From positions 1 through 11,229 of the forward strand of contig CAJXDV010000027.1 in assembly GCA_913052435.1 (NCBI GenBank): 11,229 nt of DNA. Reading direction: 5' to 3'. Numbering within the stretch: position 1 is the first letter of the stretch; each line of letters begins with the position of its first letter. The position numbers and the translations under genes were made by a program. This document shows positions 5,631-11,229 of this stretch, piece after piece. Source of the DNA: an uncultured Pelagibacteraceae bacterium. GTDB lineage: Bacteria > Pseudomonadota > Alphaproteobacteria > Pelagibacterales > Pelagibacteraceae. A model generated the notes under the pieces. It saw only the letters and a list, made by a program, of their open reading frames with translations. It did no database searches and had not been told where the DNA came from.

Positions 5631-6892
5631 TAAGATATTCTTTTAATATTAACTCCAATTTTTCTAAGTTTTTTCTCTATTTTCTCGTAGCCTCTATCCA
5701 GATGATAAATTCTGTTAATTATAGATTTTCCATTAGCAACTATAGCTGCCAAAACCAAAGCAGCAGATGCTCTAAGATCGCTAGACATTAATTCAGCTCC
5801 CTGAAAATTAGTATCTCCTTCTATGATTGCTTTATTTTCTTTTACTGTAATTTTAGCTCCAAGCCTTCTAAGTTCTGCTACATGCATAAATCTATTTTCA
5901 AAAATACTTTCGGTGATTATGCTTCGGCCTTTTGCTTTACATAATAATACCATGAATTGTGCCTGCAAATCAGTTGGAAAATTTGGATACTCTTTGGTTA
6001 CAATGTTATTTAAGCTTTTTATTTTATTTGGTCCATTTATATAAATTTTATTATCATAAGTTTTTATTTTTGCTCCTATTTTCCTTAATAAATTAAGCTC
6101 AGTCTGAATTATTTTAGGATCAAAATTTTTTATTATTATATTTCCTCTCGTTAGACAGGCTGCAACACAAAATGTACCTGTCTCTATTCTGTCGCTCATC
6201 ACTGAATAGTTGACACTATTGAGCGACTTTACACCTTCAATTTGTACAGTTCTTTTGCCAATCCATTTAATTTTTGCACCTGCAGATATTAAAAAATTTG
6301 TTAGATCTTTTATTTCAGGTTCAACAGCACAATTTTTTAATATTGTTGTACCTTTAGCTAAGCATGAAGCAATAATTGAATTTTCTGTAGCACCTACGCT
6401 TACATTTGAAAATTTAATTTTTGTGCCTTTAAGTTTACCTTTTGAGTTTGCATGAATATAACCTTTTTTAATTTTATATTCCATTCCAAGTTTTTTTAAT
6501 GCATTCAAATGATAATTAACTGGACGAGCTCCAATTAAACATCCACCAGGTAATGAAGTTATGGACATATGATGTTTTGCAATTAATGGTCCAAGAACTA
6601 AAATTCCCGCTCTCATTGTTTTAACCAAAGAGTAAGAAGCAAATACTTTCTGATTTTTACTTTTAGTTATTTTGACCGACTTTTTATTTTTACTTAACTG
6701 AATTTTAGATCCAAGAGATTTTAATAATTTCAACATTGTATCAATGTCTCTTACTCTTGGTAAATTATTAATTGTTACCGGTTTATCAAAAAGCAATGTT
6801 GATGCCAAAATAGGTAGTGCAGCGTTTTTACTTCCAGAAATAAAGACTTCTCCCTTGATCTTACAAGGACCTCTAATTAAAAATTTATCCAT
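5630..6892 (-). CDS. murA: UDP-N-acetylglucosamine 1-carboxyvinyltransferase
   Basis: MurA transfers enolpyruvate from PEP to UDP-GlcNAc, the first committed step of peptidoglycan synthesis, in the cytoplasm. The 420-residue product is full length. Recognisable active-site elements include K22 in GSKNAALP, R94 in KTMRAGILVLGPL, the catalytic Cys118 in PGGCLIGARPV, D308 in EYPNFPTDLQAQF and the C-terminal R400 in HLDRGYE. Retaining Cys rather than Asp at 118 predicts fosfomycin sensitivity, which is an inference from the family. Its ATG lies 2 nt after the dcd stop with no clear Shine-Dalgarno sequence. Its stop overlaps the DUF2948 start (TAATG). Confidence 0.97.
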   Translation of the reverse strand: MDKFLIRGPCKIKGEVFISGSKNAALPILASTLLFDKPVTINNLPRVRDIDTMLKLLKSLGSKIQLSKNKKSVKITKSKNQKVFASYSLVKTMRAGILVLGPLIAKHHMSITSLPGGCLIGARPVNYHLNALKKLGMEYKIKKGYIHANSKGKLKGTKIKFSNVSVGATENSIIASCLAKGTTILKNCAVEPEIKDLTNFLISAGAKIKWIGKRTVQIEGVKSLNSVNYSVMSDRIETGTFCVAACLTRGNIIIKNFDPKIIQTELNLLRKIGAKIKTYDNKIYINGPNKIKSLNNIVTKEYPNFPTDLQAQFMVLLCKAKGRSIITESIFENRFMHVAELRRLGAKITVKENKAIIEGDTNFQGAELMSSDLRASAALVLAAIVANGKSIINRIYHLDRGYEKIEKKLRKIGVNIKRIS

Positions 6893-6894
6893 TT

Positions 6895-7449
6895 TTAAAC
6901 TTTGGGAAGTGTTACACCTTTTTGGCCCATATACTTACCATTTCTATCTGCGTAAGTTACTTCTGGTTCCTCATTTCCTTTTAAAAATATAAATTGTGCC
7001 ACCCCTTCATTTGCATAAATTTTTGCTGGCAAGGGAGTGGTATTAGAAAACTCTAAAGTTACATGTCCTTCCCAGCCTGGTTCTAAAGGAGTTACATTTA
7101 CTATTATTCCGCATCTTGCATAGGTTGATTTACCTAAGCAAATTACAAGAACATCCTTTGGTATCTTAAAATATTCTACAGTCCTTGCTAATACAAATGA
7201 GTTTGGTGGAATAATACATTCAGATCCATTTTTTGTTATAAAATTTGTTGGTTTAAAATTTTTTGGATCAACAATTTCTGAATTAACATTGGTAAATATT
7301 TTAAATTCTTCAGAAACTCTAGCATCATAACCGTAAGAAGAAACTCCAAATGAAATTTTATCACCCCTAACTTGTTTATCTTCAAAAGGAGAGATCATTT
7401 CATTCTCTTTTGCCATTTTAGTAATCCATTTATCAGACTGGACTGACAT
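6895..7449 (-). CDS. dcd: dCTP deaminase
   Basis: This enzyme deaminates dCTP to dUTP, feeding dTTP synthesis. The 184-residue protein matches the trimeric dCTP deaminase/dUTPase fold. It shows [12 protein letters not shown] (38-49), the phosphate-binding GKSTYARCG (106-114) and [17 protein letters not shown] (120-136), in which E133 corresponds to the catalytic Glu. The tail [14 protein letters not shown] (171-184) fits the flexible C-terminal lid. Whether it also hydrolyses dUTP, as bifunctional homologues do, cannot be decided here. Its ATG overlaps the stop of a 34-residue ORF upstream (TAATG). murA follows after 2 nt, so it sits within one transcription unit. Confidence 0.94.
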   Translation of the reverse strand: MSVQSDKWITKMAKENEMISPFEDKQVRGDKISFGVSSYGYDARVSEEFKIFTNVNSEIVDPKNFKPTNFITKNGSECIIPPNSFVLARTVEYFKIPKDVLVICLGKSTYARCGIIVNVTPLEPGWEGHVTLEFSNTTPLPAKIYANEGVAQFIFLKGNEEPEVTYADRNGKYMGQKGVTLPKV

Positions 7450-7553
7450 TATTTATTATTCTTCTTTAGTTTTTTTTGAAAAATTTTTCTTTTTTTCAAA
7501 TTTTTTTTTAAGGCAAGTTCCAGTTTGCTAAGTTTATCCTTCTTAGTATTCAT
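7449..7553 (-). CDS. Small Lys-rich hypothetical protein (34 aa), translationally coupled to dcd
   Basis: A reverse-strand ORF runs from ATG (7553-7551) to TAA (7451-7449). It begins [20 protein letters not shown] and ends with more Lys/Arg-rich sequence ([14 protein letters not shown]). About half of its residues are Lys or Arg and it could form an amphipathic helix. Its start is four bases after the stop of the 65-residue gene, and its stop overlaps the dcd start as TAATG. This spacing argues for a real translated gene, since otherwise a gap of about 100 bases would break a very compact operon. The pattern [10 protein letters not shown] recalls short basic alphaproteobacterial proteins, but I cannot name a family. 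It contains a nine-A run (reverse strand 7509-7501) that could promote slippage. Confidence 0.6.
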   Translation of the reverse strand: MNTKKDKLSKLELALKKNLKKRKIFQKKLKKNNK

Positions 7554-7557
7554 GACT

Positions 7558-7755
7558 TTACTTTTTTTCAGGATTTGTAAGATGTTCTAAAGTAATAACC
7601 TGATCTAAAGGAATTTTTTTATCTTCATCGGTTTTAGATGGTTCTGATTTTGCTTGTCTCTTGGCTTTCTTCTCAGCGAGCTTTCTTTCACGTTTAGCTT
7701 GCTTCTCCATTGCTTTAGCTCCTCGAGTAGATTTATAGTCGTAGTGAATTCCCAT
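7558..7755 (-). CDS. Basic hypothetical protein (65 aa)
   Basis: I do not recognise a named family. The 65-residue product begins MGIHYDYKSTRGAKAMEKQ, continues with a Lys/Arg/Glu/Ala-rich stretch (about residues 16-40) likely to be a charged helix, and ends with LDQVITLEHLTNPEKK. No membrane segment or signal peptide is present. It has a credible Shine-Dalgarno, AAGGA, seven to eight bases before the ATG at 7755, one of the few clear ones in this window. It appears to be the first gene of the run small ORF - dcd - murA - DUF2948 - hisD - infA - tRNA-Phe. Nothing in the sequence reveals a function. Confidence 0.75.
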   Translation of the reverse strand: MGIHYDYKSTRGAKAMEKQAKRERKLAEKKAKRQAKSEPSKTDEDKKIPLDQVITLEHLTNPEKK

Positions 7756-7810
7756 GTCATTTCCTTAAAACTAGATATAACTCATTTTTAAAAAAAATTA
7801 AGGCAATAAT

Positions 7811-7839
7811 TTGAAAAACTTTATTTTATACACTAATTT
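7811..7839 (+). promoter_or_regulatory. Candidate promoter for tRNA-Thr
   Basis: TTGAAA (7811-7816) and TAATTT (7834-7839) are separated by 17 bases and end 12 bases before the tRNA-Thr 5' end, a sensible geometry. The -10 match is weak. A TATACA at 7827-7832 is a better -10 but has no partner at -35. The 7756-7851 interval must also hold the reverse-strand promoter of the 65-residue gene, which I could not place with confidence. Confidence 0.35.
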
Positions 7840-7851
7840 ATTTTGAATTAT

Positions 7852-7925
7852 GCCCCTATAGTTAAATGGTATAACACATCCATGGTAAGGATGAGTTTCC
7901 AGTTCAATTCTGGATGGGGGCACCA
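7852..7925 (+). tRNA. tRNA-Thr (anticodon GGU), CCA encoded
   Basis: The plus strand forms a cloverleaf: acceptor GCCCCTA/TGGGGGC, D stem GTTA/TAAC, anticodon stem CATCC/GGATG with loop ATGGTAA (anticodon GGT), and T stem TCCAG/CTGGA with a regular TTCAATT loop. A73 and the encoded CCA (7923-7925) complete it. The CCA directly abuts the complement of the convergent membrane protein's stop codon (7926-7928), leaving no space for a separate terminator. Confidence 0.96.
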
Positions 7926-8645
7926 TTATTTTTTATAAAAAAAATTTTTTACCATTATTCCAATTACAAGTAAGATTATAAATCCAAGAATTGGAATATA
8001 GATTTCAGAAGATAATAAAAGTTTTGTTAGTGTTGGTGGTTCTAAATTATTATCAATTATTTTATTTAGTCCTGATCCAAGTGATGTACCAACAAATATT
8101 TGTGGATACATTCCAAAGAGAGATCCAAAAAAAAAGTTTCTAACTTTAATATTAAAAATTGTTGGCAAAATATTAGAAATAAAAAAAGGAATTCCACCAA
8201 CAAATCGATAAATTAGAAAAAAATTAAATTCATTTCTTTTAAATTTTTCATTTAAATTAGAAAATCTTTTAGAAAATTTTTCCTCAACTAAATCTTTTAA
8301 AAAATAATTTGCAAACATATAAAGTAATGTTGCACCAATAGTTAAACTAAGAACTGCGTAAATAGATCCTATCCATTTTCCGAAAATAAAGCCTGATATG
8401 AGAAATACTGGAGATCCGAAGCCAAGAAACAAAACCCAAATGATTGCAATAACAAAAAATAATAAACTAACTAAAAAAAAATTATTTTCTTTTATTTTGT
8501 TAAAATAATTGGTGTTATTTTTTATAAAATCGTAACTAGAGATTTCGCTAAAAGAAAAATTGCTAAATAAAAACCACAAAAAAGCTAAAATTATAACTAG
8601 ATAAGTTAAACCTAAAAAAATTTTAATTTTTTTTTCTTTTTTCAT
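7926..8645 (-). CDS. TVP38/TMEM64 (DedA/VTT superfamily) membrane protein
   Basis: This is a 239-residue inner-membrane protein. Hydrophobic segments are visible at about residues 9-28, 57-76, 80-114 (including re-entrant-like stretches), 141-164, 170-190 and 214-234. The VTT-domain hallmarks are GFGSPVFLISGFIFGKWIGS (75-94) and FFLIYRFVGGIPFFISNILP (142-161) with an Arg in the second, followed by FFFGSLFGMYPQIFVGTSLGSGL (171-193). Members of the superfamily are linked to membrane homeostasis and lipid transport, but the substrate of this one is unknown. It is transcribed toward tRNA-Thr and diverges from rpmH across an 83-bp gap. A YdjX-like or YqjA-like identity cannot be separated by eye. 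Confidence 0.82.
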   Translation of the reverse strand: MKKEKKIKIFLGLTYLVIILAFLWFLFSNFSFSEISSYDFIKNNTNYFNKIKENNFFLVSLLFFVIAIIWVLFLGFGSPVFLISGFIFGKWIGSIYAVLSLTIGATLLYMFANYFLKDLVEEKFSKRFSNLNEKFKRNEFNFFLIYRFVGGIPFFISNILPTIFNIKVRNFFFGSLFGMYPQIFVGTSLGSGLNKIIDNNLEPPTLTKLLLSSEIYIPILGFIILLVIGIMVKNFFYKK

Positions 8646-8669
8646 TGATTTTAAACTTATTAAAAATCG

Positions 8670-8698
8670 CTGTACTTATATATATATATTTGTATAAC
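8670..8698 (+). promoter_or_regulatory. Candidate rpmH promoter region with an alternating TA tract
   Basis: In the 8646-8728 gap an alternating TA tract (8677-8689) precedes TGTATAAC, giving TATAAC (8693-8698) as a possible -10, with CTGTAC (8670-8675) 17 bases upstream as a poor -35. A start near 8705 would leave a leader of about 24 nt for rpmH without a Shine-Dalgarno sequence. The tract should melt easily. The promoter call remains tentative, and the divergent membrane gene must also start from this gap. Confidence 0.35.
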
Positions 8699-8728
8699 TA
8701 CCAAAATTTAACAATAAATTAACTAACA

Positions 8729-8866
8729 ATGAAACGTACATATCAACCGAGCCGTCGTGTCAGGAGCAAGCGTGTGGGCTTTAGATCAAAAATGAAGACT
8801 AAAGGTGGAAGAAAATTATTAAAGAGGAGACGAAAAAAAGGAAGGAAAAAACTCATACCGGTTTAA
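8729..8866 (+). CDS. rpmH: 50S ribosomal protein L34
   Basis: The ORF starts at ATG 8729 and encodes 45 residues. It begins [20 protein letters not shown], the classic L34 opening, followed by [22 protein letters not shown], and ends IPV. The length is normal for this large-subunit protein. Base composition is clearly richer in G and C than its neighbours because of the many Arg codons (CGT, AGG). No Shine-Dalgarno sequence is seen before the start. The stop overlaps the rnpA start in TAATG, giving the conserved rpmH-rnpA pair. Confidence 0.97.
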   Translation: MKRTYQPSRRVRSKRVGFRSKMKTKGGRKLLKRRRKKGRKKLIPV

Positions 8867-9207
8867 TGAGAAGTAAACTAGTTAGTCTTTCGAAAAATGA
8901 AGATTTTAAATCAATCCTCAGTGGGAGAAAAATATCCAACAAATATTTAACAATTTTCTTTAAGAAGCTATCTGATAAAAATAATAAAAAATTAAACATA
9001 AGTTTTGTAACTAAGAAAAAAATTGGTAACGCTGTTAGTAGAAATAAAATAAAAAGAAGACTTAGAAATATTATGAATGACGCAACCAAAACAATGAATC
9101 TTAATTTAAATTATTGTTATTTATTAATTGCAAGAATATCGGTTTTAAAAGATCCTTATGAAAATATTAAGCAAACTTTATTTAATGATTTTGGAAAAAT
9201 AAAATAA
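8866..9207 (+). CDS. rnpA: Ribonuclease P protein component
   Basis: RnpA is the protein cofactor of the RNase P ribozyme, which matures tRNA 5' ends. The 113-residue basic protein contains the RNR signature as KIGNAVSRNKIKRRLRNI (residues 52-69), preceded by a central strand NISFVTKKK and followed by YLLIARISV. Length and composition suit the family, though the sequence is Lys/Asn-rich as in the rest of this genome. The start overlaps the rpmH stop by one base and the stop overlaps the yidD start by one base (both TAATG). The three tRNAs in this window are among its expected substrates. Confidence 0.95.
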   Translation: MRSKLVSLSKNEDFKSILSGRKISNKYLTIFFKKLSDKNNKKLNISFVTKKKIGNAVSRNKIKRRLRNIMNDATKTMNLNLNYCYLLIARISVLKDPYENIKQTLFNDFGKIK

Positions 9208-9449
9208 TGTCATTGATTAAATACATATTAATTAAAATTATTAAACTATATAAATTAGTTATATCTCCTTACTTGGGTAATAATTGTAGATATCTACCTA
9301 CATGCTCTGAGTATTTCATAGATAGTTTAAATGAGCATGGAGCTTTTAAGGGAACAATAAAAGGAACTAAAAGAATTCTATCTTGTCACCCAATTAAATT
9401 TTTAGGAAGTGGTGATGGCTTTGATCCTGTAAAAAAGAAAAGCAAATAG
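9207..9449 (+). CDS. yidD: Membrane protein insertion efficiency factor YidD
   Basis: YidD is a small membrane-associated protein that assists YidC in inserting inner-membrane proteins. The 80-residue product has an amphipathic or hydrophobic N-terminus (residues 1-24, ending LVISPYLG). The family core follows: NCRYLPTCSEYFIDSLNEHG (26-45), with C27 and C33, and RILSCHPIKFLGSGDGFDPV (56-75), with C60 and H61. The gene lies between rnpA and yidC, its conserved place, overlapping rnpA by one base and leaving 2 nt before yidC. Confidence 0.96.
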   Translation: MSLIKYILIKIIKLYKLVISPYLGNNCRYLPTCSEYFIDSLNEHGAFKGTIKGTKRILSCHPIKFLGSGDGFDPVKKKSK

Positions 9450-9451
9450 TT

Positions 9452-11128
9452 ATGGATACAAAAAATGTTATCGCAGCGATATCTTTAAGTGCAGCAGTTA
9501 TAATTCTTTATGGTCTTTTTTTTGCTCCTACACCTCCAGATCCAAAACAAATTCAGGTGGAAAAAAATACTATTACTGAAACTACAGATGCTCCTAGCCT
9601 TGATAAAAATGAACAATTTTCAAAAATTTCAAGAGAAGAAGCTATGGCTGAAGAAGATAGAATATTATTTGAAAATGATGATATTAAAGGATCGATTTCT
9701 CTAACAGGAGGTTCAATAGACGATTTAACATTTAAAAAATATACAGAAACTTTAAATGGAAAAGATAATGTTGTGCTTTTAAACCCAAAGAAAGTTAAAA
9801 ATGGATATTATGTTGAGACTGGTTGGGCAACTAACAATAAAAATATTGACATTCCAAACTCAAAAACAATTTGGAAAATTGAGGGAAATAATAAACTTTC
9901 TCCCAATTCACCAATTAAATTAAGTTGGACTAACGATCAAAATATTAAATTTGAAAAGAATATAAGTATTGATAATCAATATTTGTTTACTGTTAACCAA
10001 AGCATAATTAATAACTCCGGAAAAACTTACAATTTTTATCCTTATGGTCAAATTATAAGAAATCAAGCACCAGAAGTAACTAATTTTTATATTCTGCATG
10101 AAGGTTTATTGGGTGTATTTGATGATCAGCTTATTGAACAAGATTACAAAGATATCGAAGAAAAAAAATATTCAGTCAATGCTGAAACGGGTTGGCTAGG
10201 AATTACAGATAAATATTGGATAACTAGCTTGATACCTGAAAAAAACAAAAAATTCAGAACAGATTTTGATTATAAAAATAAGTTTAGAGCAAATTTTATT
10301 GAAACAAATGCTATAGAAGTTGGCGCCAATGAGACTAAATCAAACAAAATAAAAATTATAATAGCTGCTAAAGAAGTGAGTGTCATTGATGGTTATGCAG
10401 AAAGTCAAGATATTAGCAAATATGATTTGGCTATTGATTGGGGTTGGTTCTATTTCATAGTAAAACCTTTGTTCTTTGCAATTGATTATTTCTTTAAACT
10501 CACAGGAAACTTTGGAATAGCAATAATATTAATAACAATTTGTATAAGAATAGCATTCTTCCCTCTTGCCAACTACTCATTTAGATCTATGGCTAAAATG
10601 AAAGTGCTACAGCCAGAAATGACAAGATTAAAGGAACTTCACAAAGAAGATAAAATGAAGCTTCAGCAAGAAATGATGGCACTATACAAAAAAGAAAAAG
10701 TTAACCCAGTAAGTGGCTGTCTTCCCATTTTTATACAAATTCCATTCTTCTTTGCAATTTATAAAATGTTATTTGTAACAATTGAAATGAGACATCAGCC
10801 TTTCTTCGGCTGGATTAAAGATTTAAGTGAGAGAGATCCTACTTCAATTTTTAATTTTTTTGGACTAATACCGTGGGATCCACCGTCATTTTTATTGATT
10901 GGTGCTTGGCCTGTATTTATGGGTGTTACAATGTTTTTACAGCAAAAACTAAACCCAACTCCTCCTGATCCGATCCAAGCAAAAATATTTATGTTCTTTC
11001 CATTGTTTTTAACTGTAATTTTAGCACCATTTCCTTCGGGCCTGGTTATTTACTGGACAATTAACAACGTACTAACAATGGCTCAACAGTACGTTATAAT
11101 GAAAAGAACCACAGTTAAAACTGTATAA
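9452..11128 (+). CDS. yidC: Membrane protein insertase YidC (Oxa1 family)
   Basis: YidC inserts and folds inner-membrane proteins, alone or with SecYEG. The 558-residue protein is full length for a Gram-negative YidC. An N-terminal membrane anchor (about 6-25, IAAISLSAAVIILYGLFFAP) is followed by a large periplasmic P1 domain (about 60-325) and the Oxa1 core. Core helices lie at about 333-375, 420-442, 480-497 and 511-546. The conserved hydrophilic-groove arginine is R366 in ICIRIAFFPL. A cytoplasmic coiled-coil-like C1 loop (MAKMKVLQPEMTRLKELHKEDKMK region, about 381-412) precedes NPVSGCLPIFIQIPFFFAIY. It ends with a short basic tail (IMKRTTVKTV). It follows yidD after 2 nt and probably shares its transcript. 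Confidence 0.97.
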   Translation: MDTKNVIAAISLSAAVIILYGLFFAPTPPDPKQIQVEKNTITETTDAPSLDKNEQFSKISREEAMAEEDRILFENDDIKGSISLTGGSIDDLTFKKYTETLNGKDNVVLLNPKKVKNGYYVETGWATNNKNIDIPNSKTIWKIEGNNKLSPNSPIKLSWTNDQNIKFEKNISIDNQYLFTVNQSIINNSGKTYNFYPYGQIIRNQAPEVTNFYILHEGLLGVFDDQLIEQDYKDIEEKKYSVNAETGWLGITDKYWITSLIPEKNKKFRTDFDYKNKFRANFIETNAIEVGANETKSNKIKIIIAAKEVSVIDGYAESQDISKYDLAIDWGWFYFIVKPLFFAIDYFFKLTGNFGIAIILITICIRIAFFPLANYSFRSMAKMKVLQPEMTRLKELHKEDKMKLQQEMMALYKKEKVNPVSGCLPIFIQIPFFFAIYKMLFVTIEMRHQPFFGWIKDLSERDPTSIFNFFGLIPWDPPSFLLIGAWPVFMGVTMFLQQKLNPTPPDPIQAKIFMFFPLFLTVILAPFPSGLVIYWTINNVLTMAQQYVIMKRTTVKTV

Positions 11129-11131
11129 TCA

Positions 11132-11229
11132 ATGGATATAGAAAAAATTTTACCTAATGGTGGTCCCTCCATCGATGAAGTCAAAAAATATATTGATAAA
11201 TATTCTAATGAGATAATAGTTATTAAGTG
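11132..11229 (+). CDS. argB: Probable acetylglutamate kinase N-terminus (partial)
   Basis: An ATG three bases after the yidC stop opens a frame that stays open to the window edge (32 full codons). The visible protein begins MDIEKILPNGGPSIDEVKKY and then IDKYSNEIIVIK, followed by a codon starting TG (Cys or Trp, unless it is a stop). The pattern of a helix followed by a strand ending in IVIK(C)... resembles the amino acid kinase fold start of ArgB (family form VVIKYGG). In many alphaproteobacteria yidC is followed by the GTPase gene engB and then argB, so argB here would imply loss or relocation of engB. The assignment rests on a few residues and context, and only the downstream sequence can settle it. 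Confidence 0.45.
   Translation, partial: MDIEKILPNGGPSIDEVKKYIDKYSNEIIVIK

Noticed and set aside
8646..8728. Possible replication origin upstream of rpmH (TA tract, rpmH-rnpA-yidC context)
   Set aside because: There is no cluster of DnaA boxes and no dnaA or dnaN nearby. A short TA tract alone is expected in this base composition.
8853..9089. Reverse-strand hydrophobic ORF of 78 codons opposite rnpA
   Set aside because: Hydrophobic Leu/Phe-rich frames arise opposite Lys-rich AT-rich genes. rnpA is confirmed by its RNR motif and the rpmH/yidD overlaps.
9510..9704. Second plus-strand frame of 64 codons inside yidC
   Set aside because: It is an out-of-frame overlap within the yidC periplasmic region with Lys/Leu-rich low-complexity content and no support.
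1..11229. Mobile elements, CRISPR arrays, phage or toxin-antitoxin genes
   Set aside because: No transposase, integrase, direct repeat array or target-site duplication was seen. Despite three tRNA genes (common integration sites), each is flanked tightly by housekeeping genes.

Overview
The window looks like a piece of a streamlined, very AT-rich alphaproteobacterial genome, most likely SAR11/Pelagibacterales. This is inferred from the Lys/Ile/Asn-rich proteins, intergenic gaps of a few bases, many 1-nt TAATG stop/start overlaps, the alphaproteobacterial order murA - DUF2948 - hisD - infA, and a histidine tRNA without an encoded G-1 but with U72 and A73. No phage, transposon, CRISPR or plasmid signature was seen. 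Every gene fits a core housekeeping set, and the novelty lies in how the genes are packed and regulated.

Layout: 1-3231 (minus strand) is a histidine block. Read in the direction of transcription it holds a 24-codon His-rich leader ORF, tRNA-His(GUG), hisS, hisZ and hisG (cut by the window edge). 3274-3557 holds a cold-shock protein gene with a long 3' hairpin. 3676-7755 (minus) is a tightly packed run: a 65-aa basic hypothetical protein, a 34-aa Lys-rich small ORF, dcd, murA, a DUF2948 protein, hisD, infA (TTG start) and tRNA-Phe(GAA). At 7852-7925 there is a plus-strand tRNA-Thr(GGU) whose CCA end touches the stop codon of a convergent TVP38/DedA-type membrane protein gene (7926-8645, minus). 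From 8729 the plus strand carries rpmH - rnpA - yidD - yidC, followed by the start of a gene that is probably argB.

How the genes connect: hisG plus hisZ form the first enzyme of histidine synthesis, hisD encodes the last one, and hisS plus tRNA-His use the product. The signals most worth following sit between 3028 and 3324. The tRNA-His 3' acceptor strand supplies the only apparent Shine-Dalgarno sequence of hisS, 8 nt before its ATG. A short ORF with four His codons in six positions sits just upstream. The tRNA itself has an abnormal T-loop (G55) and D-loop. Together they suggest a histidine-responsive unit in which one transcript can yield either tRNA-His or translatable hisS mRNA. This is a hypothesis from sequence only.

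No gene-free stretch exceeds 300 bases. The largest gaps are 3558-3675 (csp upstream region), 3232-3344 (hairpin and possible leader promoter), 7756-7851 and 8646-8728 (divergent promoter regions).
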